Shown in pieces: positions 8,695 through 17,197 of a stretch of DNA of 64,000 nt. The stretch lies in contig JAPOWR010000001.1 of the NCBI GenBank assembly GCA_026707545.1, forward strand, positions 2,996,630 to 3,060,629, read 5' to 3'. Origin of the DNA: Acidobacteriota bacterium. Its GTDB lineage: Bacteria > Acidobacteriota > Thermoanaerobaculia > Multivoradales > Multivoraceae. The notes beneath the pieces were generated by a model. It did no database searches and was not told the DNA's origin. It saw only the letters and a program-made list of their open reading frames with translations. A program made the translations under genes and the position numbers. Position 1 is the stretch's first letter; each line of letters begins with the position of its first letter.

Positions 8695-11600
8695 GACGCG
8701 GGCCCGGCAGCCCCACTCCGCCAACGCTCCGCGAGCTGGGAGACCGGGTCGATCAGAAGATCCTCGACCGGCAATTCGGCCAGCAGGCGATCGTCGAAGT
8801 CCGGCGCTCTCTTCAGCACCTGGTCGCGCAGACCCGAGTACCGCTCCCGGTAACCGGAGAGCAGCCGGCGCAGTTCCGTGGCCCCCGCGCGCTCGCGGAA
8901 GCGGACGTGAATCAGGTTGAGCGCCGAGACCTCGCCCCCGCTCCACTCCGGCACGCCGATGAACACACGGCCATCCGTCCGTCCACGCGCCGCCAGCAAT
9001 CGGCCCTCGACCGCGACCGCGTACTTCGTGCCCTTGAGCAGCGGCTGCCGGACCGTCCGCGACTGCAGATCACGGCAGAGGCCGCCGGCGCGCAGGACCC
9101 GGATCGTGGCTGCGTCGCCCGGCGCCGGGCCATCGCCTCCGCGCCAGAGTTGATAGCGGACGTAGCCGAGCACCTGATCGACAAAGGGATCGAGCGCGCT
9201 CATCGTCCGCTGGTCCTCGGACGAGATCGACTCTTCCGGCGCGCCGGCTTCGAGCAGGGCGGTCGCCAGGGACATCCGCCCCAGGGTCTGGTCGTGGCGG
9301 GAGATTCCGACGGTCACCGTCTTCGCCTGGTGCTTGATCGTGTCGATGTGACGGGTCAGATCGTCGATGGCCGGGGTCAGAGCGCGCCGCAGAGCTTCGA
9401 GCAACGCCACGGCATCGGCATCCTCCACGTCCGAGGCTCCGACCGCGCTCAGACGGTCGAGTGCCACGGCCAGCCGCACCGCCCTGCCGGTCCGCAGGTT
9501 GCCGTCGTAGCTGCCATCGGCCAGGCGCTCCCGAACCGCTTCGATCTCGGGGGCGGCTAGTTCGCGCAATCGGGCCACCGGTCGCGGGTGCATCCCGGCG
9601 CCCAGGAGCGACTCGACCGCGGTGCGGATTACCCGTAGCGGCCTGGCGAGATCGTCGATCGCGAGCGCGGCGTGGTAGCCGAACAGGTGTCCTACAACCG
9701 TCGCCAGGACGAAGGACAGCTCGGGCGCGACGGCCGGCACCTCGATCACCGCCGGCGCCTCGAATCCCACGCCCTCCGAGGCGATGACGATCGGCGTCGC
9801 GCGGTGGGCCCCGTAGACGTCGATTTCCTTCCGCGTATCGGCCGCCGTCGAGCCCTGGACGCCCGTCGCGCAGACGAGGATCAGCGGCTCGGACGACAGG
9901 TCGATGTGCTTCTTGTCCTCCGTGGCGTCGCAGGCGATCGCCTTGTAGCAGAGTTCGGCGAGCTTGATCCGGATCTCCTCGGCCGCGATCCGGTCGAGGC
10001 CGTTGCCGACCACCGACCAGTCCCGCAGGCCCGGCGCGTACCGCCGCGCCGCTTCGGCGATCGCTCCGCGCAGCGCGAGGGTGCGCTCCATCGCGTCCGG
10101 CAGACCGCGCAGCTCCCGCAGCAGCCGGTCGGCGGCGGGCCTCTCGTCGGCGCCCCCCGCGACCAGGTCCGCGATCGCCACGGCCAGCAGCATCCCGGCC
10201 GCGATCTGGGAGTAGAACGCCTTGGTCGACGCGACGCTCATTTCCACGTCGCGGCCGTCCGAGGTGTAGAGGACACCGTCGGCCCGATCCGCCAGGTCCG
10301 AGTTCCGCCGGTTGACGATGGCGATGGCACGGGCTCCGCGACGCTGCGTCAGGTTGAGTGTGCGCAACGTGTCCGTCGTCGTTCCCGACTGGCTGACCGC
10401 GACGACCAGGGTGTCCGTCATGTCGGGCAACAGATGGAAGCCCGACAACTCAGTGGCCGGCATCGCCTCGACGCGAAGTCCGCGGAGATTCCGCTCCCGC
10501 AGCCGCCCCTCGATCGAAGCGGCGATCCCGGAGCCGGCGACGGCGGCCGTACCCTGACCCGTGATCACGATCCTCCTGATCGTGCCGCCTCCCAGGTCCC
10601 GCGCCATGGCTTCCGGAATCGTCTGATCGCCCAGCGTCACCCGGAGGCGGCCGCCGTCATCCTCCAGCAACTTCCCGCGCAGCGTCTTCCGCACCGATCG
10701 CGGCGCCTCGCTGATCTCCTTCAAGAGGAAGTGGGCGAACTCCCCCCGGTCGATGTCACGGGTCGTGATCTCCGCCCGCTCCAACTCCTCCCCATCCACC
10801 GGCAGCGGTGAGCCGTCCATGCCGAAGCGCCCGATCCCGCCGAGTTCTCCGGCGCGGCCGGCATCGAGGAGAGCGATCTGGCCCCTGGGCGCGCCGGGCG
10901 CGTCGCGGCCGCTCGCCGCCTCGCCGTCCAGGCGGAGCCAGGTGGAGGTCTCCTCCACCAGGCCGTAGGGCTCGCTGGCGACCACGAAGGCATGGTCCGC
11001 GAGCCCCACGTACAGCCCCTGGCCGCTGCCCCGGATCGCCAGGTACAGGCGGCCCGGATCGTCTCCGCACAGGGCACCGACGGCGAGCGAGCCCTCGAAC
11101 CCTGAAACCGTGCCGCGGAACGCGTCGAGCGGTTTGTCACCGCGAGCCAGCCGGCGCGACATGAGCACCGGCATGACCTTCGCATCCGTCGTGATGCGAG
11201 CGGCGAGGTCGAGCTTCTCCAGCACCCGCAGATCGGCGTGATTGTCGATGTCGCCGTTGATCGCCGCCACGACACGCGGCGCCTGATCCGTACCTGCTTC
11301 GCCGGCGCCTGTCTCGGCCTCGTTCAAGGGATGGGCGTTCGCCTCGTTGACCCGGCCGACGCTGGCCCAACGCGTGTGACCGAGGATCGCCGCTTCCAGG
11401 TCGGGGCATTCAAGGGCCGCCTCCAGAACGGCGTCGCCGGTAACCGCCGCCCGCAGAAACCGGACGTTGTCGCCCAGTTCTCCGATCTCTTCGGCGCACT
11501 TGTAGACCAGCCCGATGCGCCCGCCACGGTCGACGACAGCGCCGTGCCCGAACAGCGGATCCCCGGAGCGCCGGGCGAGCTCCGCTCGGGTCGCCGGCTC

Positions 11601-12182
11601 CGCCGCGCCCAGGCCGTGTCCCGACAGCAGCAGATAGAGGCCGGCGGAGTCGCGACCGCGGATCTCCAGCCGGTCGAGCGACGACAGCGCCTGCTGCACG
11701 CCGATCAGGACATCGAGCCCCGCGTCGCTGACTCCGGCCGGGGCCAGTGCCCGAACCTCGGCCGCGGTCCGCAGCCGGTCGCAGCGAATCGCCCACTCAG
11801 CGTCGGCCAAGGCGCCAGCAGCCTTGCCGATGACCTCCTGGCCCGCGTCGCCGAACGCCGCCGCGCCCGCGTCGAGCGTCGAGTCCAGCGTCTTCCGGGC
11901 CTCGAGGATCGGCGCCAGGGCCTCCTCGACGGCAGCGCACAGTGCCGGCTCCCGCACGAGCGAGCGCAACGCCGGACGAGCGCGCAGCAGGCGGTTCCAG
12001 CTTGCGATCTCCGAGGCGGCGTCTGTCAGTTCCGACGCGAGCGCCGCCGCGTCGCCCCCCTTCACGCGACCCACTGCTCCTTCGACGCGGCGACCTGCCG
12101 CGGCGAGCCCCTCCAGCACTTGCCTCGAACAGCTCGCCGGCCCGGGATGGGGGCGCATCAGGATGCCGACGATCCCGCACAT
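8691..12182 (-). CDS. Giant GlmS-like glutamine amidotransferase / double SIS-domain protein
   Basis: 1163 residues, nearly twice the 609 of ordinary GlmS, which makes glucosamine-6-phosphate from fructose-6-phosphate and glutamine. The N-terminal catalytic Cys2 is in MCGIVGI. The RGYDSAG-equivalent (RGRDSAG, about 175-181) comes 145 residues late because of an alpha-helical insertion at roughly 10-165. GHTRWAS (268-274) and NGDIDNH (309-315) complete the amidotransferase domain. SIS domain 1 (about 535-680) keeps SQSGTTTDT and SVASTKAF; SIS domain 2 (about 720-845) is diverged, with EIRIKLAELCYKA where GlmS has LEGALKLKEISY. About 300 extra C-terminal residues (860-1163) are unassigned. The essential C-terminal DNLAKSVTVE-type tail of GlmS is absent. 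Either a divergent GlmS or a related enzyme acting on another sugar phosphate; the coupled epimerase suggests a sugar pathway. Confidence 0.8.
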   Translation of the reverse strand: MCGIVGILMRPHPGPASCSRQVLEGLAAAGRRVEGAVGRVKGGDAAALASELTDAASEIASWNRLLRARPALRSLVREPALCAAVEEALAPILEARKTLDSTLDAGAAAFGDAGQEVIGKAAGALADAEWAIRCDRLRTAAEVRALAPAGVSDAGLDVLIGVQQALSSLDRLEIRGRDSAGLYLLLSGHGLGAAEPATRAELARRSGDPLFGHGAVVDRGGRIGLVYKCAEEIGELGDNVRFLRAAVTGDAVLEAALECPDLEAAILGHTRWASVGRVNEANAHPLNEAETGAGEAGTDQAPRVVAAINGDIDNHADLRVLEKLDLAARITTDAKVMPVLMSRRLARGDKPLDAFRGTVSGFEGSLAVGALCGDDPGRLYLAIRGSGQGLYVGLADHAFVVASEPYGLVEETSTWLRLDGEAASGRDAPGAPRGQIALLDAGRAGELGGIGRFGMDGSPLPVDGEELERAEITTRDIDRGEFAHFLLKEISEAPRSVRKTLRGKLLEDDGGRLRVTLGDQTIPEAMARDLGGGTIRRIVITGQGTAAVAGSGIAASIEGRLRERNLRGLRVEAMPATELSGFHLLPDMTDTLVVAVSQSGTTTDTLRTLNLTQRRGARAIAIVNRRNSDLADRADGVLYTSDGRDVEMSVASTKAFYSQIAAGMLLAVAIADLVAGGADERPAADRLLRELRGLPDAMERTLALRGAIAEAARRYAPGLRDWSVVGNGLDRIAAEEIRIKLAELCYKAIACDATEDKKHIDLSSEPLILVCATGVQGSTAADTRKEIDVYGAHRATPIVIASEGVGFEAPAVIEVPAVAPELSFVLATVVGHLFGYHAALAIDDLARPLRVIRTAVESLLGAGMHPRPVARLRELAAPEIEAVRERLADGSYDGNLRTGRAVRLAVALDRLSAVGASDVEDADAVALLEALRRALTPAIDDLTRHIDTIKHQAKTVTVGISRHDQTLGRMSLATALLEAGAPEESISSEDQRTMSALDPFVDQVLGYVRYQLWRGGDGPAPGDAATIRVLRAGGLCRDLQSRTVRQPLLKGTKYAVAVEGRLLAARGRTDGRVFIGVPEWSGGEVSALNLIHVRFRERAGATELRRLLSGYRERYSGLRDQVLKRAPDFDDRLLAELPVEDLLIDPVSQLAERWRSGAAGPAS

Positions 12183-12242
12183 GGGGAGAGAAGCTTAGCC
12201 GGAACGTGACGGTAAGCTCCGCGCCAAGGGGACGGGACCGGA

Positions 12243-13079
12243 ATGAACGACACATCGACCTACCTCGCCGCCGTGGTCCAGATGGGCTCCACGTCTGACG
12301 AACAGGCCAACTGGGAGACGGCCCGGCACTGGATCGAGACCGCCGCGGACCGCGGCGCGAAGTTCGTCAGTACGCCCGAGAACACGAACTACCTCGGACC
12401 GCACAAGGAGAAGGTCAAGCTCGCGGAGCCGACCTCGGGCGCAACCTGCGCGCGTTTCGCGGAGTTGGCCCGGAAGCGGGGCATCTACGTCCTCCTCGGC
12501 TCCTACAACGAGCTCTCCCCGGAAGAACAGGGAAGCCGCTGCTACAACACGAGCGTCCTGTTCGATCCCCGGGGCGAGATCGTGGCCACGTACCGCAAGA
12601 TCCATCTCTTCGACGTGGATCTTTCCGACGCGGTGCGGTTCCTCGAGTCGAAGACGGCCGTGCCCGGCGCGGACACGGTGACCGTCGATACGGCTCTGGG
12701 CCGCCTCGGCCTCACCGTCTGCTACGACCTCCGGTTCCCCGAGCTCTACTTGAGACTGGCCCGCGATGGAGCCGAGATCCTGACCGTCCCCTCGGCCTTC
12801 ACCCTGATGACCGGCAAGGACCATTGGTTCCCGCTGCTGCGGGCCCGCGCGATCGAGACCCAGTGCTACGTGCTGGCCGCGGCGCAGACCGGCCGCCACG
12901 ACGACCGCGGGCTACGGCACAGCTACGGCCACTCGGTGATCATCGATCCGTGGGGCCACGTCCTGGCCGATGCCGGCGACGGACCCGGCATTGCGGTCGC
13001 GGAGATCGACCGCGGCCGCGTCGCCGAAGTGAGACGCTCGATGCCGGTCGCATCGCACCGGCGGCTGCCGCTCGGCTGA
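12243..13079 (+). CDS. Carbon-nitrogen hydrolase, Nit1-like amidase
   Basis: 278 residues. Nitrilase-superfamily fold with the complete catalytic triad: Glu46 (STPENTNYL), Lys119 (YRKIHLFD) and Cys160 (VCYDLRFPEL). The YRKIHLFDVD and YDLRFPEL contexts and the length match the Nit1/Nit2 branch, whose members hydrolyse deaminated glutathione or omega-amides of dicarboxylic acids, a metabolite-repair role in the cytoplasm. It does not look like a true nitrilase, so any link to the nitrile hydratase operon 11 kb away is weak. It runs divergently from the GlmS-like gene and is followed after 15 bases by a permease gene on the same strand. Confidence 0.87.
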   Translation: MNDTSTYLAAVVQMGSTSDEQANWETARHWIETAADRGAKFVSTPENTNYLGPHKEKVKLAEPTSGATCARFAELARKRGIYVLLGSYNELSPEEQGSRCYNTSVLFDPRGEIVATYRKIHLFDVDLSDAVRFLESKTAVPGADTVTVDTALGRLGLTVCYDLRFPELYLRLARDGAEILTVPSAFTLMTGKDHWFPLLRARAIETQCYVLAAAQTGRHDDRGLRHSYGHSVIIDPWGHVLADAGDGPGIAVAEIDRGRVAEVRRSMPVASHRRLPLG

Positions 13080-13094
13080 GTCCCGGATCCGCAG

Positions 13095-14873
13095 ATGGAA
13101 ATCTGGATCCTCATCGCCGTCATCGTCTTCACGTTCCTGGCGTTCAGCTTCGAGTGGCTGCGGATCGACGCGGTCGCCCTCTCAAGCCTGGGTCTGCTGC
13201 TCCTGTTCGGACTGGTGACGCCCCAGGAGGCGATCCGGGGTTTCAGCAACGACGCCGTGATCACGGTGATGATGATGTTCATCCTGAGCTACGGGCTGAC
13301 CCACACCGGCTTGATCGACCGCTTCGGCCAGAAGCTCGCGCAGATGTCCGGGCACACGCACTGGGCCGCTGCGATCGCCCTGATCCTGGTCTGCGGCGTC
13401 CTCTCGGCCTTCATCAACAACACCGCCGCGCTGGCGATCCTGATGCCGGTCGGCATCCAGATCGGGAAGCACTACGGCGTGTCGCCGTCCCGGATCCTGC
13501 TCCCCCTCTCCTACCTCTCGATCATCGGCGGCACTTGCACCCTGATCGGCACTTCGACGAACCTGCTGGTCGCCTCCATGTCGGCGGAGTACGGCTTCGG
13601 AGCCTTCAGCATGTTCGAGTTCCTGGCGCTCGGACTGATCCTCCTGGTTGTCGGCTTCGCCTACATCGTGTTCGTGCCGATGCGACGCCTCCCGGATCGT
13701 GCCGGCGCCTCCGACCTGACCACCAAGTACCAACTGTCTTCGTTCCTGACCGAGGTCCAGGTGCCGGAGGGGAGCTCGCTCGTTGGTAACAACGTGGTCG
13801 ACGCGCACATCAACGAACGTTTTCGCCTCACGGTGCTCGAGATCCTGCGCGGCGAGGAGCGGATCGCCGTCGAGCTCCGCTCAACGCCCATGCAGGGCGG
13901 CGACATCCTGATCGTCGAGGGCCTGATGGACGACATCGTCAGCTTCCGGGACCACTACGGCCTGCGCCTTCGCACGGAAACGAAGATCGGCGACCGGGAC
14001 CTCTCGGACCAGAACAACATCATGGCGGAGATCCAGCTCTCGCCGGTCTCCCGGCTGACCGGCTCGACGATTCGCGACCTGGACTTTCGCCGCCGCTTCG
14101 GCTGCTTCGTGCTGGCGCTCAACCGCACGGGCGAGCCGATCCGCGAGAAGCTGGCCCACATCGTCCTCCACAACTGGGACACGCTGCTCGTGTTCGGCCC
14201 CCGTTCGCGGATCGAGGCCCTCTACGAGACGGAGGACTTCATCCCGCTCCAGCAGGACGTCAAGCTGCGCCTCGTCATCCCGCGGCGCTGGTGGCTCGCC
14301 GTCGTGATCATCCCGATCGTCGTCATCGTCGCCGCCACCGGCGTCACCTCGATCCTGAAGGCCTCGATCCTGGGCGCCGTGGCGCTCATCGTCTTCGGCG
14401 GCATCTCGGTGCAGCAGGCATACGAGGCGATCAACTGGACCGTCATCTTCCTGCTCGTCGGCATCCTGCCGATGGGAATCGCGATGGAGAAGACCGGCCT
14501 CGCGGAGATGATCGGAGAGACGATCGCGAATGCAGGCGCCGATTACGGGCCCTGGGCGGTCATCGCGCTGGTCTACCTGGCGACGGCCCTGCTCTCGGAG
14601 ATCGTCTCGAACAACTCGACCGCGGTGCTCATGGTGCCGATCGCGGGCACCGCCGCCGCGTCGATGGGGCTCGATCCGAAGCCCTTCATGATGACCGTCG
14701 CCTTCGCCGCTTCGGCGAGCTTCCTGACCCCGATGGGCTACCAGACGAACGCGATGGTCTTCGGACCCGGCGGCTACCGCTTCATGGACTACGTGAAGTT
14801 CGGTGCACCGCTCAAGATCGTCTTCTGCGTTCTGTCGGTGTGGCTGATCCCCGTGTTCTGGCCGCTGACGTAA
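13095..14873 (+). CDS. SLC13/ArsB-superfamily permease with central RCK C-terminal (TrkA-C) domains
   Basis: 592 residues. An ion-transporter-superfamily membrane protein: five or six hydrophobic segments in residues 1-190, a soluble central region (about 205-385) that reads as two TrkA-C modules, each with a GxxGGDxLLV-like strand (MQGGDILIVEG; HNWDTLLVFG), and another block of membrane segments from about 395 to the end. The repeated INNTAALAILMPV and VSNNSTAVLMVPI motifs are the paired hairpin helices typical of SLC13/CitT transporters that bind sodium and a carboxylate or sulfate. Substrate cannot be decided; sulfate, dicarboxylates or arsenite are possibilities. Sulfate would fit the sulfur genes elsewhere in the window but that is only suggestive. 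Confidence 0.85.
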   Translation: MEIWILIAVIVFTFLAFSFEWLRIDAVALSSLGLLLLFGLVTPQEAIRGFSNDAVITVMMMFILSYGLTHTGLIDRFGQKLAQMSGHTHWAAAIALILVCGVLSAFINNTAALAILMPVGIQIGKHYGVSPSRILLPLSYLSIIGGTCTLIGTSTNLLVASMSAEYGFGAFSMFEFLALGLILLVVGFAYIVFVPMRRLPDRAGASDLTTKYQLSSFLTEVQVPEGSSLVGNNVVDAHINERFRLTVLEILRGEERIAVELRSTPMQGGDILIVEGLMDDIVSFRDHYGLRLRTETKIGDRDLSDQNNIMAEIQLSPVSRLTGSTIRDLDFRRRFGCFVLALNRTGEPIREKLAHIVLHNWDTLLVFGPRSRIEALYETEDFIPLQQDVKLRLVIPRRWWLAVVIIPIVVIVAATGVTSILKASILGAVALIVFGGISVQQAYEAINWTVIFLLVGILPMGIAMEKTGLAEMIGETIANAGADYGPWAVIALVYLATALLSEIVSNNSTAVLMVPIAGTAAASMGLDPKPFMMTVAFAASASFLTPMGYQTNAMVFGPGGYRFMDYVKFGAPLKIVFCVLSVWLIPVFWPLT

Positions 14874-14880
14874 GGGCCAC

Positions 14881-15705
14881 CTACGTCTGGCAGCGCGGGC
14901 AGTAGTACGTGCTGCGATTCGACAGGTTGATCCGGCGGATGCCCGCGCCGCAACCCGTCGGACAAGCCTCCCCCTCGCGATCGTAAACGTCGAGCGAGAC
15001 CTGGAAGTAGCCCGAGTTGCCCTCGCCGTCAGCGAAGTCGTTGAGCGTCGTGCCGCCCTGCTCGATCGCCTCGCGCAGTACCTCGCGCACCGCCTCGGCG
15101 AGAACTTCGAACCGACGGCGGGCGATCCGAGCCACCGAACGACGGGGATGGATGCCGGCCCGGTAGAGCGCCTCGGAGGCGTAGATGTTGCCCACGCCGA
15201 CGACCACGGAAGCGTTCATCAGGAAGGTCTTCACCGGCGCCGTGCGGCCGCGGGCCAGGGCAGCGAGAACCGCACCGTCGAACCCGGCCGCCAGCGGTTC
15301 CACGCCGAGGTGACGAAAGTGACGGTCGCCGTCCAGGTCTTCCGTCGACGCGACAAAGGCCATGCCGAAACGGCGCGGGTCGCGGAAGCGCAGCCGCCGG
15401 CCCGACGCCAGCTCGAAGCCAACGTGCTCGTGATTCACGAGCGGCGCGGACCGGTCGACCAGAGTCAGGCGGCCGCTCATCCCCAGGTGCAACACCAGGG
15501 TCTGGCCACCGGAGGCATCGATCCACAGGTACTTCGCGCGCCGGCGCAGGCCGAGGACCTTGCGGCCTTCGAGGCGGCGCAGTCGCTGCTCAGAGAGCGG
15601 CTCGCGCAGGGTCGGGAAGTGGACTCGGACAGCTTCGAACCGGTCACCGACGAGCGGCCGTTCCAGGCTCCGGCGCAGCACCTCGACTTCGGGCAGCTCG
15701 GGCAC
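14881..15705 (-). CDS. mutM: Formamidopyrimidine-DNA glycosylase
   Basis: 274 residues. Removes 8-oxoguanine and Fapy lesions from DNA by base excision with an N-terminal proline nucleophile. The GTG start is fixed by chemistry: it leaves Pro2-Glu3 in the family-defining PELPEVE N-terminus. Also visible are the NIYASEALYRAGIHP helix and the C-terminal zinc ribbon with RRINLSNRSTYYCPRCQ. The first half of the ribbon reads CPTGC, a C-x3-C spacing instead of the usual C-x2-C. The gene starts one base after the stop of the HolA-like gene, so the two form one operon with the upstream DksA-domain gene. The 3' end is convergent with the permease gene, leaving 7 bases. Confidence 0.95.
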   Translation of the reverse strand: MPELPEVEVLRRSLERPLVGDRFEAVRVHFPTLREPLSEQRLRRLEGRKVLGLRRRAKYLWIDASGGQTLVLHLGMSGRLTLVDRSAPLVNHEHVGFELASGRRLRFRDPRRFGMAFVASTEDLDGDRHFRHLGVEPLAAGFDGAVLAALARGRTAPVKTFLMNASVVVGVGNIYASEALYRAGIHPRRSVARIARRRFEVLAEAVREVLREAIEQGGTTLNDFADGEGNSGYFQVSLDVYDREGEACPTGCGAGIRRINLSNRSTYYCPRCQT

Positions 15706-15706
15706 G

Positions 15707-17197
15707 TCAGCCAGCGCGGCGGCCACGACCAGCGCCCGCGGCCTCCGCAGCGCCAGCGCCGGCCACCGCCGCGACCAGGGCTTCGAGCGCGGTGTCCTCG
15801 TCGCCGCTGCCGCCCCGCAGCCGAACCTCCGTCTCCAGGATCTTCCATGGCAGTTCGGCGAGTTCCGCAACGGCCTCCGGATCGCGACGGGTCATGGCCG
15901 CCTTGAAGATCTGGAAGAGGGCGTAGGGCCTGGGTTTCCTCTGATTGTCCGGCAACTCCGCCATCAGTTTCGGCATCACCCGGGCCTTGAATCCGTTGAA
16001 GTCCCTTTCCTCGGAGAGATGGTGGCTCATGGCGATGCCGTGGACGGTAGCCAACTGCTGACAGCGTCCGGCCAGAAGACTCAGGAAGGAGAACCGCGCC
16101 CTCGTCCGGTCGTCGGCGCTGTCCAGGTAGCGACGAAGCAAGGCCAGTGCAGCGCCCGGGCGCTGGCCTTCGATCGCGCTCATGACCTTCCAGACATCCT
16201 CCTCACCTCGATCGACGACCGACTCCTCCACCGCCACGCGGTCAATACGGCCGGACGTTTCCCGCATTCCGGCGGCGATCTTCCGGTACTCGGCGGCAAA
16301 GCGGGCGGCGGAATCCGCCTCGACGGCCGAGTCACCCCAGTTTCCCGTCTTCCGCAGTGTTCGCCGCGCCAGTTCCTGGGCGGCTCCACGATCGATGCCG
16401 ATGCCGGTCTCGCGGGTCAGCTCCGCGACGACCGCGTCGAGTCCGCCGACTCCGCCACGGCGGTCGAACTCGAGCGAGCCCACCTCGAACGCGGCCTTGC
16501 TCTCGACCAGACGCCGGACCAGGGGATGGGCGCCATCTGCGGTCCGCTCGGCGAAGACCAGCGCGTGGCCCTCGGGTAGACCGCCGTCGGCAGCGCGGCC
16601 GAGTTCGGCGAGGTCGCTGTCGGACCAGCCGTGGAGATCCGCGGCCCGCGCGGCTTCGAGCAGCGCCGACAGATCCCTGGCAAGTTCCGCGGCCTGTTTC
16701 TTCGTCCGGCCCCGCCGTTTCCGCCGGCGAACCCGGCTGCCACCCTGAAACGCCCAGTCCGGAAGGGAAGAGACCGCTTCATCGGGCGTTCCGGCGTCGG
16801 CAGCCACGCCGAAGAGTCGCAGCGCCTGAAGCAGTCGGCCCGCGGCTTCCTTCTGTGCGGTCGACAGCGTGTCTCCGACCGATACCGGCAACGCTGTCTC
16901 CGCCTCATCGATCAGATCGGCCGCGGCCGTCCTGTCCGCGAAGACCGCGCTGTCACTGACCAGGGCGACCTTGGCCGGCTCGAACAGCGAGAAGGTCAAG
17001 AGATCGGCCAGGATCGAGCCAAGCTCGACCGGCCGGGTGTACGTGGCCACCTCACAGCCGCTGCTCGCCGCCAGGGCGTTCGCGATCCGGGTCGCCGCGC
17101 CGCTCGCCACCACCTGCTCGCCGATCACGAGGTAGAGCGGCTGGCGGTCACAGCTCTCGATTCGCTCGACCGCCGCGTCGATCGTAGGAGCCTTCAC
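15707..17197 (-). CDS. DNA polymerase III delta subunit-like protein with a large insertion
   Basis: 496 residues from GTG. The delta subunit opens the sliding clamp inside the clamp loader. Family-like segments are the start (DRQPLYLVIGEQ), the strand KVALVSDSAVF, then GHALVFAERTADGAHPLVRRLVESKAAFEVG, and the C-terminal collar region containing DVWKVMSAIEGQRPGAALALLRRYLDS. Typical HolA is about 340 residues; the excess sits mainly between residues 90 and 205, where a basic patch RVRRRKRRGRTKK (155-167) interrupts the second half of the N-terminal domain. Its GTG overlaps the stop of the DksA-domain gene by four bases and fpg starts one base after its stop. No other holA candidate occurs in the window. 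Divergent enough that the call is good but not certain. Confidence 0.72.
   Translation of the reverse strand: MKAPTIDAAVERIESCDRQPLYLVIGEQVVASGAATRIANALAASSGCEVATYTRPVELGSILADLLTFSLFEPAKVALVSDSAVFADRTAAADLIDEAETALPVSVGDTLSTAQKEAAGRLLQALRLFGVAADAGTPDEAVSSLPDWAFQGGSRVRRRKRRGRTKKQAAELARDLSALLEAARAADLHGWSDSDLAELGRAADGGLPEGHALVFAERTADGAHPLVRRLVESKAAFEVGSLEFDRRGGVGGLDAVVAELTRETGIGIDRGAAQELARRTLRKTGNWGDSAVEADSAARFAAEYRKIAAGMRETSGRIDRVAVEESVVDRGEEDVWKVMSAIEGQRPGAALALLRRYLDSADDRTRARFSFLSLLAGRCQQLATVHGIAMSHHLSEERDFNGFKARVMPKLMAELPDNQRKPRPYALFQIFKAAMTRRDPEAVAELAELPWKILETEVRLRGGSGDEDTALEALVAAVAGAGAAEAAGAGRGRRAG

Noticed and set aside
12243..13079. True nitrilase linked functionally with the nitrile hydratase operon
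   Set aside because: The YRKIHLFD and YDLRFPEL contexts match Nit1/Nit2 amidases, and 11 kb of unrelated genes lie between.
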